From: Roseobacter ponti | GTDB taxonomy: Bacteria; Pseudomonadota; Alphaproteobacteria; Rhodobacterales; Rhodobacteraceae | Assembly (NCBI RefSeq): GCF_012932215.1 | Contig: NZ_CP048788.1 | Span: forward strand, 3,410,001-3,474,000 | Direction: 5' to 3' | Length of the DNA: 64,000 nucleotides | In this document: positions 43,468 through 51,315 of the stretch, in pieces | Layout of the letters: every line of letters begins with the position of its first letter | Numbering within the stretch: position 1 is the stretch's first letter | The notes under the pieces: model-generated | The model's database searches: none | Told to the model about the DNA's origin: nothing | The model's input: only the letters and a program-made list of their open reading frames with translations | Made by a program: the position numbers and the translations under genes

Positions 43468-43542
43468 TTACACAAGGCCAACCAGACTCAGAACCGCCAG
43501 TACGACCACGATCAGTCCGATGATGTAAATTACGTTTCGCAT
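43468..43542 (-). CDS. 24-aa single-pass membrane protein
   Basis: The reverse strand reads ATG at 43542 to TAA at 43468 and encodes MRNVIYIIGLIVVVLAVLSL followed by VGLV. Almost the whole chain is one hydrophobic helix. AAGGAG stands 7-8 bp before the ATG, one of the best ribosome-binding sites in the window. Very short proteins with this YIIG...VLSLxGL pattern recur in alphaproteobacterial genomes, as far as I recall, without known function. It lies between the convergent ArsR gene and the DMT transporter. Confidence 0.65.
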   Translation of the reverse strand: MRNVIYIIGLIVVVLAVLSLVGLV

Positions 43543-43573
43543 TTGAGTACTCCTTAATTCATCTTGCGGGAAG

Positions 43574-44491
43574 TTAACTCGTCGAAACGCTTTGTGGTTC
43601 CCTGGCAGGTTTTTCATCGTCTCTGAGCAGCAGCGCCAGAGCCAGGATGGTTAGCAGAACACCACCCGTCACCACAAGGCCCGGCGCGCCATTGCCGAGC
43701 ATGATTTCCCAGCCGATGACCCAGGAGGGGGTCAGATAGGTATAGGCCATCACCTTGGCGCTCGGCAGACGCAGGGTCGCATACTGCAGCAGCACGAATG
43801 TCGCCGATGAGGCGAAAAATGCCGTGTAAATAATGGTGATCCAGACGATCCCCGGCAGCGACGCCCAGGGGGTTGCCACCAGATCACGCCAGCCCCAGAG
43901 CGTGAGCAGCACGGCCCCCGCCACCAGCATGCCAAAGGTAAAAACAACAGCAGGTTCGCCCCGGTTCAGTTTGCGCACCATCGGCGTATAGAGCGCATGC
44001 GCCACACAGCCGACAAAATAAATCACCTCGCCGCGCCCGACCTCAAAAGCGCGAAGTGCCGCGACATCGGCGCGAAAGATGACCCAGAGCGCGCCCGCTG
44101 CCCCGATACAGAGCGCCAGCGCCATGCGCGGTGTCGTGATCTGGCGCAACAAAAGCCAGCCGAACCCCGCCGCGACCACCGGTGTCAGGGTAAATACCGC
44201 AGCCGCACTGACCGGTGGCGCGGTTTTCAGCCCCTCAAACATCAGCACGAAATAGATGCTGAAAAGCCCGCCCAGCACGGCATAGCGCCAGGGCGCACGA
44301 AATGCCCCTGCGGGAACCCCTGTGGTGGCCATCATCGCCGCCCCGATCACCGCACCCGCCAGGATGAACCGCACGGCGTTGAGTGCCGCAGGTGCGATCT
44401 CATTGGCCGCCATAGATCCCAGCGAAAACGACCCTGCCACCAGTGCGGAGAAGAGCAGCATGGCGGCATGCCCTCTGAGCGCCGGGGTCAC
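43574..44491 (-). CDS. DMT-superfamily transporter (EamA domains)
   Basis: This 305-residue inner-membrane protein has ten predicted helices in two EamA repeats (first about residues 10-140, second about 155-285). Conserved parts are NAVRFILAGAVIGA, RYAVLGGLFSIYFVLMFEGL and YTYLTPSWVIGWEIMLGNG. Members export amino acids, metabolites or drugs; the substrate is not predictable. It begins 4 bp downstream of the LysR gene on the same strand, so the two may share a transcript. Confidence 0.82.
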   Translation of the reverse strand: MTPALRGHAAMLLFSALVAGSFSLGSMAANEIAPAALNAVRFILAGAVIGAAMMATTGVPAGAFRAPWRYAVLGGLFSIYFVLMFEGLKTAPPVSAAAVFTLTPVVAAGFGWLLLRQITTPRMALALCIGAAGALWVIFRADVAALRAFEVGRGEVIYFVGCVAHALYTPMVRKLNRGEPAVVFTFGMLVAGAVLLTLWGWRDLVATPWASLPGIVWITIIYTAFFASSATFVLLQYATLRLPSAKVMAYTYLTPSWVIGWEIMLGNGAPGLVVTGGVLLTILALALLLRDDEKPAREPQSVSTS

Positions 44492-44495
44492 GGCG

Positions 44496-45374
44496 TCATA
44501 CTTTCCAGTCTTTCGACTGCTCTTTGAGAAAGGTCAGAAAGCTCTGCACTTTGGTTGTGCGGTGCAGATCGACATGCGTGACCAGCCAGAGCGGGCCGGA
44601 CCATTCTTCCTGTCGCGGATGCACTTCGATCAGGTTGCCGGCGGCTTCGGCACCGTAAACCGGCATGAACCCGATGCCGGCACCCGCCATGATCGCCGAT
44701 TCCAGCGCCCGCGTATCCGAGCTGCGAAAGGTCAGCGCCGCAGCCGGCACGACGTCCCGCAGCCAGCGTTCAAAGGGGGCGCGGGTGTCGTCCGCATCGA
44801 CCGCGACAAAGCGGTGATGCACAAAGCTGTCGGTGCCGTCGGGCATGCCGTTCGCCTCGATGTAGTCTTTGCTGGCGTAAAGACCCATTTTCTGAACGTG
44901 GAATTTCTGTACCACATTGTCGGGCTGATCGGGCGCCGTGCCCGCGCGGATCGCCACATGGGCCTCGCCGTATTCCAGCCGGAAAAGCCGCGTGCCGGTC
45001 AGATAGCGCACAATCACATCAGGATGCAGACGCTGAAAATCCGCCAGCAGCGGCGCCATTCTGGGCGCGATGCTGATCAGCGAGGTCACGACAAGCTCGC
45101 CCGAAACATCATTGCCGCGCCCTTTGATACGTCCCACAAGCTGGCTGAACTGATCATCAGTGGCCTGGGCCACGCGCAGCAGGTCCTGGCCCGCTTCGGT
45201 GGCCGTGTATCCCCGGGCGTGGCGCTGAAAAAGTTTAACGCCGAGCCGCCCCTCCAGCGCATCAATGTGGCGGATAACCGTCGCGTGATGCACGCCGAGC
45301 ACTTCTGCCGCACCGCTGACCGTGCCCATTCTGGCAACCTGAAAAGCGGTTCTGATCTCGTCCCAGTTGTCCAT
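44496..45374 (-). CDS. LysR-family regulator, divergent from azoR
   Basis: This 292-residue regulator begins MDNWDEIRTAFQVARMGTVS and has the helix-turn-helix AAEVLGVHHATVIRHIDALE. The effector domain starts near residue 90. The ATG at 45374 has AGGGTAAT in front; a GTG at 45389 is possible. It is divergent from the azoreductase gene, a common LysR-azoR arrangement. The 238-bp gap has two AATTGCA copies (45433, 45516) that could be its sites, and it also precedes the DMT exporter on its own strand. Confidence 0.85.
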   Translation of the reverse strand: MDNWDEIRTAFQVARMGTVSGAAEVLGVHHATVIRHIDALEGRLGVKLFQRHARGYTATEAGQDLLRVAQATDDQFSQLVGRIKGRGNDVSGELVVTSLISIAPRMAPLLADFQRLHPDVIVRYLTGTRLFRLEYGEAHVAIRAGTAPDQPDNVVQKFHVQKMGLYASKDYIEANGMPDGTDSFVHHRFVAVDADDTRAPFERWLRDVVPAAALTFRSSDTRALESAIMAGAGIGFMPVYGAEAAGNLIEVHPRQEEWSGPLWLVTHVDLHRTTKVQSFLTFLKEQSKDWKV

Positions 45375-45612
45375 ATTACCCTGCACCACCGACCGTTCCG
45401 ACTGTGCGCTCAGCGTTTAACGATCTGTGCAGAATTGCAAGTCTCATTTCTCGACATGCCCGTTTCTGCTCAGTGGCGCAGGGCTGTCAGTGCCCTGCCG
45501 GAGTATCTGTTCAAAATTGCACATGAGATGTGCCCTGATCCGGATTGTGTGCGCCCAGCGATACCTTAGATCAGAGGTGCAACGACAAACTTTTCCAGCA
45601 AGGAAACCCGAC

Positions 45613-46191
45613 ATGACACAGAAAATTCTCCACATCGACGCTTCTGCCCGGCTTAACGGGTCTGTCTCCCGCCAGCTCAGCGCCGAGGTTGTTGACCGCC
45701 TCGGTGGTGATGTCACCCATCGTGATCTGGCTGAGGGTATTCCCCAGATCACCGAGGCATGGGTCAGTGCCACCTTCACCCCCGCCGATCAGCGCACCGA
45801 CGACCAGCGCAACGCCCTGAGTTTTTCTGATGAACTCGTTGGCGAGATCATGGAGGCGGATGTGCTGGTGATCGGGACGCCGGTCTATAACTTTGCGCCG
45901 CCCGCCGCGCTCAAAGCCTGGATTGACCAGATCGCCCGCGCCGGTGTGACCTTCAGATACACCGAAAACGGCCCCGTCGGCCTTCTGGAAGGCAAGCGCG
46001 CCGTAATCGTTCTGGCCACCGGCGGCACCGCAATCGGCTCAGAAATCGACTTTGCTTCCGGCTATCTGCGCCACATGATGGGTTTTATCGGCATCCATGA
46101 CGTAGAGATCATCGCCGCTGACCGGCTGATGGCTGATGCGGACACCGCCCTTTCCTCAGCGAAAAAACAGATCAGAGATCTGGCGGCCTGA
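45613..46191 (+). CDS. azoR: FMN-dependent NADH:quinone oxidoreductase / azoreductase
   Basis: This 192-residue flavodoxin-like enzyme reduces quinones and azo compounds with NADH. It starts MTQKILHIDASARLNGSVSR, the FMN phosphate loop. Other family blocks are VLVIGTPVYNFAPPAALKAW and VLATGG with SEIDFASGYLRHMMGFIG. The ATG at 45613 with AAGGA in front is chosen over a longer frame. The divergent LysR gene probably controls it in response to quinone or electrophile stress. Confidence 0.9.
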   Translation: MTQKILHIDASARLNGSVSRQLSAEVVDRLGGDVTHRDLAEGIPQITEAWVSATFTPADQRTDDQRNALSFSDELVGEIMEADVLVIGTPVYNFAPPAALKAWIDQIARAGVTFRYTENGPVGLLEGKRAVIVLATGGTAIGSEIDFASGYLRHMMGFIGIHDVEIIAADRLMADADTALSSAKKQIRDLAA

Positions 46192-46212
46192 TCCCTCCCC
46201 TTCCCTCCCCTT

Positions 46213-46240
46213 ACGGCGTGCCCCCGGGCGCGCCGTTTTG
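46213..46240 (+). terminator. Possible terminator after azoR
   Basis: ACGGCG (46213-46218) pairs with CGCCGT (46231-46236), followed by a short T tract. The T-run is only four residues, so the call is moderate. Confidence 0.45.
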
Positions 46241-46291
46241 CGTCCCGCCCCTGTCATATCTTTGCCGGAATGATCCGCCACACCGGCCTGC

Positions 46292-46783
46292 ATGAAGATC
46301 ATCGAAGACACGCCCGACCGTCTGGTGTTCGAAAGCCGGCCGGTTCTGTTCGCCTTTATGGCGGCAGCGATGGCCCTTGCTCTGACGGCGGCTGCCATTG
46401 GCCTGTTCACATCCGGTGCGCCGGGCAGGGGGCTGCTTCTCACCGCATGTCTCGTCCTGCTTGCCGTGCCGATGATCTTTGTGACCTTCGAGCGTGTGCG
46501 GGTCATTTTTGACGCGCGCGAGGGGATTTGCACGCTGAGGCGGCGCAATCTGCGCGGCGACGGCACCCGCACCCACAAGCTCAGCACGGTCATCCGCGCG
46601 ATGGTGCAGACGAGAAAAGGCGACGGCGAAAGCAGTGATGCGCACCGCATAGCCCTGGTGATCGGTGCCGATACCGCAGCCAACCGCCATCCGCTCACCC
46701 GCTTTCATGTCAGCGGCCCGGCAGCAGAAACGGCGACCGACCGCATCAACGCCTGGCTGCGCGCAACGCGCAGTGACGGTTGA
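46292..46783 (+). CDS. Two-helix membrane protein, paralog of the next gene
   Basis: This 163-residue protein begins MKIIEDTPDRLVFESRPVLF. Two hydrophobic helices follow (residues 18-42 and 50-68), then a soluble C-terminal domain ending TATDRINAWLRATRSDG. Its first residues and ending closely parallel the gene directly downstream (MKIVSDTPEKLVIEARHGFW ... VAINRWLAARRDAL), so the two are tandem paralogs. No named family is recognised with confidence; the helix pair followed by a beta-rich tail is PH-like. The function is unknown. Confidence 0.65.
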   Translation: MKIIEDTPDRLVFESRPVLFAFMAAAMALALTAAAIGLFTSGAPGRGLLLTACLVLLAVPMIFVTFERVRVIFDAREGICTLRRRNLRGDGTRTHKLSTVIRAMVQTRKGDGESSDAHRIALVIGADTAANRHPLTRFHVSGPAAETATDRINAWLRATRSDG

Positions 46784-46815
46784 CAACGGATGCAGGTCAC
46801 GGTCCGCTGTGCGGC

Positions 46816-47286
46816 ATGAAAATCGTCTCTGATACGCCCGAAAAGCTGGTCATCGAAGCCCGGCACGGCTTCTGGCTCTTTGTCGTCCTGATCTTCGGTC
46901 TTCTGCTGATCAAATCCGGGCTCACCTCCTTTATGGCGGCGCCCGGGGTGCTGACCGGGCTCTGGCTCGCCGCGTTCACGGCGGTGGCCGTTGGCGCGCT
47001 CCGGATGCTGAGCGAGAGGGTCACGCTGACGCTGGAGCCTGATGAACTGCAGATCAGAACGCGCAGGCTCGGGCCGGCGCGCACCCAAAGCCTGCCTCTG
47101 GCACAACTTACTGAGGCGCGCGTCGCGGAGGGCACCGGTAAAAAAGGCGTGCTTGAGCTCGTCCTGCGCGACGACAGCGGCGCCGAGACCCTGATCCGAC
47201 CGGGCAGCGCCCCGCGGCCCCCCGGCGCTCAGGAGGCCGCCGTGGCCATCAACCGCTGGCTTGCCGCACGCCGCGACGCGCTCTGA
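46816..47286 (+). CDS. Two-helix membrane protein, tandem paralog
   Basis: This 156-residue protein has the same plan as its upstream neighbour: a DTPEKLVIE start, two hydrophobic helices (about 18-36 and 43-62), then a beta-rich cytosolic domain (LTLEPDELQIRTRRLGPART). The ATG at 46816 is chosen because it aligns with the paralog's start; the frame is open to a TTG at 46780 that overlaps the previous stop. The function is unknown. Confidence 0.65.
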   Translation: MKIVSDTPEKLVIEARHGFWLFVVLIFGLLLIKSGLTSFMAAPGVLTGLWLAAFTAVAVGALRMLSERVTLTLEPDELQIRTRRLGPARTQSLPLAQLTEARVAEGTGKKGVLELVLRDDSGAETLIRPGSAPRPPGAQEAAVAINRWLAARRDAL

Positions 47287-47316
47287 GCCGTCCCGCCCCG
47301 CCGGCACGCCCGGCGC

Positions 47317-47345
47317 TTGACACGGCCCGTCCCGCAGCCTAAACG
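47317..47345 (+). promoter_or_regulatory. Promoter of ffh
   Basis: A perfect TTGACA (47317-47322) is 17 bp before TAAACG (47340-47345). It would produce a leader of about 220 nt before the ffh start codon. Confidence 0.55.
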
Positions 47346-47356
47346 GGCGCAAACCT

Positions 47357-47540
47357 CCGGAAGCGTCAGACTTCCGGTCCCGGGTCCGTCCGGGATCGCC
47401 CCCCACCAGCGAGTTTCGCCCGTGGGGGCAAACCTGTTTGGCGCACCACCCTGCTCTCTGACGCAGGACCGCAGAACAAGCCGCCGACCGCAATGGCCGG
47501 CCCGATTGAGAATGACCCGCGGCGCCCCTAAATCAGGGGT
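47357..47540 (+). promoter_or_regulatory. Structured 5' leader of ffh
   Basis: Three hairpins can form between the promoter and the ribosome-binding site. CCGGAAG/CTTCCGG is at 47357-47377. A long stem CCCCCAC...GTGGGGG at 47400-47428 has an inner GCGA/TCGC pair. CCCCT/AGGGG at 47525-47539 lies just before the Shine-Dalgarno. The octamer GCAAACCT occurs twice (about 47349 and 47428). No known leader class is recognised. Confidence 0.45.
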
Positions 47541-47572
47541 ATCCCGCAACCGACCGAAAGGGGCATCTGCCC

Positions 47573-49072
47573 ATGTTTGAAAACCTCAGCGAACGCCTTT
47601 CCGGTGTCTTTGACCGCCTCACCAAACAGGGCGCGCTCTCTGATGAGGATGTGAAAACGGCCCTGCGCGAAGTCCGCGTGGCGCTGCTTGAGGCCGACGT
47701 CTCGCTGCCCGTGGCCCGCGATTTCGTCAAAGCTGTGCAGGACAAGGCAACCGGTCAGGCGGTCACGAAATCGGTCACCCCCGGCCAGCAGGTCGTCAAG
47801 ATCGTGCACGATGCACTCATTGACGTGCTGCGCGGCGAGGGCGAGCCCGGCCACCTCAAAGTCGACAACCCGCCCGCGCCCATCCTGATGGTGGGCCTGC
47901 AGGGCGGCGGTAAAACCACCACAACCGCCAAACTCGCCAAACGCCTCAAAGAAAAAGACGGCAAGCGCGTTCTGATGGCATCGCTCGACGTCAATCGCCC
48001 CGCGGCGATGGAACAGCTCGCGATTCTCGGGCTCCAGATCGGCGTCGACACTCTGCCCATCGTTAAGGGAGAAGACCCTGTCGCCATCGCCAAACGCGCC
48101 AAAACGCAGGCCGGTCTGGGTGGCTACGACGTCTATATGCTCGACACCGCCGGCCGGCTCTCCATCGACGAAGAGCTGATGTCCCAGGTCGAGGCCGTGC
48201 GCAACGTGGCAAACCCGCGTGAGACGCTGCTGGTCGTTGACGGCCTCACGGGTCAGGACGCGGTACACACCGCCGAGAACTTCGACGAACGTATCGGCAT
48301 CACCGGCGTCGTGCTGACCCGGATGGACGGCGACGGTCGCGGCGGTGCAGCGCTTTCGATGCGCGCGGTCACCGGCAAACCGATCAGATACGTGGGCCTT
48401 GGCGAAAAGATGGACGCGCTCGAAACCTTTGAGCCCGACCGCATCGCAGGCCGCATCCTCGGCATGGGCGATATCGTCTCGCTCGTGGAAAAGGCGCAGG
48501 AAACGCTCGAGCTTGAGCAGTCCGAAAAGATGGTCAAACGCATGATGAAGGGTCAGTTCTCAATGAACGACCTTCGCATGCAGCTTGAGCAGATGCAGAA
48601 AATGGGCGGCATGCAGGGGATGATGGGCATGATGCCCGGCATGGGCAAAATGGCCAGACAGGTCGAGGACGCAGGGCTTGATGACAGCATCCTCAAACGC
48701 CAGATCGCCCTCATCCAGTCGATGACCAGACGCGAACGCGCCAATCCGCAGATCCTCCAGGCCAGCCGCAAAAAGCGTATCGCGCGCGGCGCCGGTCTCG
48801 AGGTTTCCGAACTCAATAAACTTCTCAAAATGCACCGCCAGATGGGCGACATGATGAAGAAGATGGGCAAAATGGGCAAAGGCGGCATGCTGAAACAGGC
48901 GATGAAAGGCATGTTCGGCAAAGGCGGCCCCTCGCCCGAAGAAATGGCTGCCGGCATGGACCCCAAAGCGCTTGAAGCAGCAGCCAGACAGATGGGCGGC
49001 AAGCTGCCCGGCGGTATGGGCGGCGGCGCAGGCCTGCCCCCCGGCCTCTCCGGCTTTGGCAAAAAGAAATGA
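47573..49072 (+). CDS. ffh: Signal recognition particle protein Ffh
   Basis: This 499-residue GTPase binds signal sequences on ribosomes together with 4.5S RNA and docks with FtsY. The N domain starts MFENLSERLSGVFDRLTKQG. The G domain has G1 GLQGGGKTTT (residues 108-117), DTAGRLSIDEEL and the TRMDGDGRGGAALS block. The methionine-rich M domain starts after residue 320 (MGGMQGMMGMMPGMGKM) and has the RNA-binding basic helix QSMTRRERANPQ. Its C-terminus is a Gly/Met-rich tail ending GFGKKK. GAAAGGGG precedes the ATG. Confidence 0.96.
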   Translation: MFENLSERLSGVFDRLTKQGALSDEDVKTALREVRVALLEADVSLPVARDFVKAVQDKATGQAVTKSVTPGQQVVKIVHDALIDVLRGEGEPGHLKVDNPPAPILMVGLQGGGKTTTTAKLAKRLKEKDGKRVLMASLDVNRPAAMEQLAILGLQIGVDTLPIVKGEDPVAIAKRAKTQAGLGGYDVYMLDTAGRLSIDEELMSQVEAVRNVANPRETLLVVDGLTGQDAVHTAENFDERIGITGVVLTRMDGDGRGGAALSMRAVTGKPIRYVGLGEKMDALETFEPDRIAGRILGMGDIVSLVEKAQETLELEQSEKMVKRMMKGQFSMNDLRMQLEQMQKMGGMQGMMGMMPGMGKMARQVEDAGLDDSILKRQIALIQSMTRRERANPQILQASRKKRIARGAGLEVSELNKLLKMHRQMGDMMKKMGKMGKGGMLKQAMKGMFGKGGPSPEEMAAGMDPKALEAAARQMGGKLPGGMGGGAGLPPGLSGFGKKK

Positions 49073-49641
49073 CACCACGCTGCACACATATCCCGACCGG
49101 CCTGCCGGCGGAACGCGCGATGGCCATCTCGGCCGGCGTCCCTGAGCTGCGCACCGACCGGCTGCGCCTGCGGGCAGCGAGGCTCGCCGACCTGCCGGCG
49201 TGGAACGAACTGCTGGTGCCGGACACCGCCGGACACCTCGGCGGCCCGCACGATGCCGAAGACGCCTGGAACGCCTTCTGCGTCTATGTGGCCGGCTGGG
49301 CTCTGCACGGGCACGGCCTCTGGGCCGTGGATCAGCGCGACACCGGTGAAACTCTCGGATTTGTTCATGTGGGCCTCGAATGGGGCGACGCCGAGCCCGA
49401 ACTCGGCTGGATGTTCCTGCCAGGTGCCCGCGGTCAGGGCTACGCGACCGAGGCCGCGCGCGCAGCCCGCGACTGGGCCTTTGATGAAGGCGGTCTGCAG
49501 ACGCTGGTGAGCTATGTGCACCCCGACAATACCGCCTCCGCCGCACTGGCCCGCCGCCTTGGTGCCGCACCGGACGCGCAAAACCATTACGATCTTCCCG
49601 GCGCCATCGCCTTCACCCACCGCCCGGAGGCGCTGCAATGA
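49069..49641 (+). CDS. GNAT-family acetyltransferase (1 of 3)
   Basis: This 190-residue GNAT enzyme of the RimJ/RimL-like group transfers acetyl from acetyl-CoA. It has LRTDRLRLRAARLADLPAWN, the CoA-binding GARGQGYATEAARAARDWAF and the late HPDNTASAALARRLGAA. Its ATG overlaps the ffh stop by 4 bp, so expression is linked to ffh. An ATG at 49120 is a possible shorter start. The substrate could be an N-terminal amine or a small molecule. Confidence 0.83.
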   Translation: MTPRCTHIPTGLPAERAMAISAGVPELRTDRLRLRAARLADLPAWNELLVPDTAGHLGGPHDAEDAWNAFCVYVAGWALHGHGLWAVDQRDTGETLGFVHVGLEWGDAEPELGWMFLPGARGQGYATEAARAARDWAFDEGGLQTLVSYVHPDNTASAALARRLGAAPDAQNHYDLPGAIAFTHRPEALQ

Positions 49642-49720
49642 CCTGCGCTTCTCTGGCTCACAAATATCCCCGCCGGAGGCTCCCGCAGCCCGCCGCACAC
49701 AAACCGTCAGAGGATGCGCG

Positions 49721-50245
49721 ATGACGGACGTGCTGATCCCGACCCTCGAGACGGACCGGCTCGTCCTGCGCGCCCCCGTGCCCGCAGATGTCGCACCCTT
49801 CGCTGCCTTCTACGCCAGCGATGCCGCGAAATACGTCGGCGGCCCGCTGCGCGATTTCCAGGTCTGGCGCTACACCGCCGAGGTCATCGGCCACTGGCAG
49901 CTGCGCGGCTTCGGCCGCTGGATGGTCGAACGCAAAGACGCCCCCGGGGCCATCGGCCTGATCGGCCTGCACGCTCCGCCCGACTGGCCCGAGCCCGAGG
50001 TTGGCTGGATGCTCTGGGACGGCAACGGCAAAGGCTACGCTGCCGAGGCGGCCCGCGCCGCCCGCGATTATGCCTGGAATACACTTGGCCTCACCACGCT
50101 GATCAGCTCCATCGCCCCCGAAAACGCGGCCTCCATCCGGGTGGCCGAAGGCATGGGCGCGCGCCGTGAGGCGCAGGGCTTCGAGCACCCGCTCTTCGGC
50201 ACCATGGCCGTCTGGCGCCACCCGGCACCGGAGGCGCTGTCATGA
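49721..50245 (+). CDS. GNAT-family acetyltransferase (2 of 3)
   Basis: This 174-residue GNAT enzyme is homologous to its two neighbours: LETDRLVLRAPVPADVAPFA, a CoA loop in GNGKGYAAEAARAARDYAWN and PENAASIRVAEGMGARR. The ATG at 49721 has AGAGGA in front and matches the alignment with the other copies; the frame is open further upstream but that part lies within the previous gene. The end overlaps the third copy (ATGA). Confidence 0.84.
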   Translation: MTDVLIPTLETDRLVLRAPVPADVAPFAAFYASDAAKYVGGPLRDFQVWRYTAEVIGHWQLRGFGRWMVERKDAPGAIGLIGLHAPPDWPEPEVGWMLWDGNGKGYAAEAARAARDYAWNTLGLTTLISSIAPENAASIRVAEGMGARREAQGFEHPLFGTMAVWRHPAPEALS

Positions 50246-50844
50246 ACACAACAATCCCCGTGATTGAGACCCGGCGGCTGGTGCTGCGCGGTCCTGAGCC
50301 GCAGGACTATCCGGATTTCAAAGCAACCTTCACCAGCTACCGCGCGCGTTTCATGGGCGGGCCGCTGAATGCCTATGAGGCCTGGATGCTCTATTCGGCC
50401 GAAATCGGTCACTGGGAGATCCGCGGCTATGGCATGTGGATGATCCACGACCGCCAGACCGACGAGACTTATGGCATGGCCGGCGGCTGGAAGCCGGCGA
50501 AATGGCCCGAGGCAGAGATCGCCTGGGTGATCTGGCCTGACAGGGGCGGCCACGGCTATGCGCTCGAGGCCACCCACGCCGTGCGCGACTACCTCTACCG
50601 CGAGGGCGGCTGGGAAACCGCCGTCAGCTACATCGATCCCAAGAACCTGGACAGCATCCGCCTCGCGGAACGTCTCGGCGCCGTAAAAGATGCCGAAGCG
50701 GCCACCATCGACGGCAATGACGCGGTCTGGCGCCACCCCGCGCCAGCGGCCCTCAACGGCACGCAGCTTGCACACGGGATCGACATGGAGATCAGCCACT
50801 ACGCCGATCCGCTCTTCAGACCGAAAGGATGGGCCCTTGACTGA
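50242..50844 (+). CDS. GNAT-family acetyltransferase (3 of 3)
   Basis: This 200-residue member of the GNAT triplet has IETRRLVLRGPEPQDYPDFK, GGHGYALEATHAVRDYLYRE and DPKNLDSIRLAERLGAVKDA. The CoA-binding loop RGGHGYA differs slightly from the usual RGxGxA. Residues after 160 extend beyond the domain and may shape a specific acceptor site. It is translationally coupled to copy 2. Confidence 0.83.
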   Translation: MNTTIPVIETRRLVLRGPEPQDYPDFKATFTSYRARFMGGPLNAYEAWMLYSAEIGHWEIRGYGMWMIHDRQTDETYGMAGGWKPAKWPEAEIAWVIWPDRGGHGYALEATHAVRDYLYREGGWETAVSYIDPKNLDSIRLAERLGAVKDAEAATIDGNDAVWRHPAPAALNGTQLAHGIDMEISHYADPLFRPKGWALD

Positions 50845-50879
50845 TCCCGCCACACGCAGCATCTGCATGCACCGCTCCG

Positions 50880-50918
50880 GTGCACAGCCTGTGCACACTC
50901 TGTGTACGCCCGGTGCAC
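50880..50918. repeat. Four GTG(C/T)AC hexamers at exact 11-bp spacing
   Basis: GTGCAC begins at 50880, 50891 and 50913, and GTGTAC at 50902. All four are hexamer palindromes (GTGCAC, GTGTAC is nearly so) with starts exactly 11 bp apart, about one helical turn. A further ATGCAC lies at 50867. The array is 29 bp before the chorismate mutase ATG. The phasing suggests cooperative binding of a regulator on one face of DNA. Confidence 0.75.
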
Positions 50919-50946
50919 ATGCGTTTCTGACCTTCGGAGGTCATCA

Positions 50947-51243
50947 ATGACCGACCCCGTGACCCTTGCCGCGCAGGTGCTCAAAGAGCACCGGGCCAGC
51001 ATCGACCGCCTCGATGCGATCCTCGTCTATACGCTTGGCGAGCGGTTCAAACACACACAGGCTGTGGGGAAACTCAAAGCCACTCACGACCTTCCCCCGT
51101 CCGATCCGTCGCGTGAAGCGGCCCAGATCGAACGGCTCGAAGATTTGGCGCGTCAGGCCGATCTGGACCCTGAATTCGCCAGGAAGTTTCTCAACTTCAT
51201 CATCGCTGAAGTTATTCAGCACCACCGTAAACATCAGGAATAG
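50947..51243 (+). CDS. Chorismate mutase, AroQ type
   Basis: This 98-residue all-helical protein fits the AroQ chorismate mutase domain, which converts chorismate to prephenate for Phe and Tyr synthesis. Visible family residues are IDRLDAILVYTLGERFKHTQ (first helix with Arg/Lys ligands), VGKLKATHDLPP and the helix RKFLNFIIAEVIQHHRKHQE. The ATG has GGAGG in front. It is between the acetyltransferases and rpsP. It carries no prephenate dehydratase domain. Confidence 0.85.
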   Translation: MTDPVTLAAQVLKEHRASIDRLDAILVYTLGERFKHTQAVGKLKATHDLPPSDPSREAAQIERLEDLARQADLDPEFARKFLNFIIAEVIQHHRKHQE

Positions 51244-51315
51244 CACCACTCAGGTGCCTCACGACATCAAACACTCCGGGCAACAGGCCCGACATTCAAA
51301 AAGGAAGACAAGACC

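Noticed and set aside
44322-45569. 415-codon plus frame across the DMT transporter and LysR genes
   Set aside because: It crosses two well-supported reverse-strand genes and has no recognisable domain.
47287-47572. Possible 4.5S SRP RNA next to ffh
   Set aside because: The conserved apical GGAAGGAAGCAGCC-type sequence is absent; only unrelated hairpins are seen.
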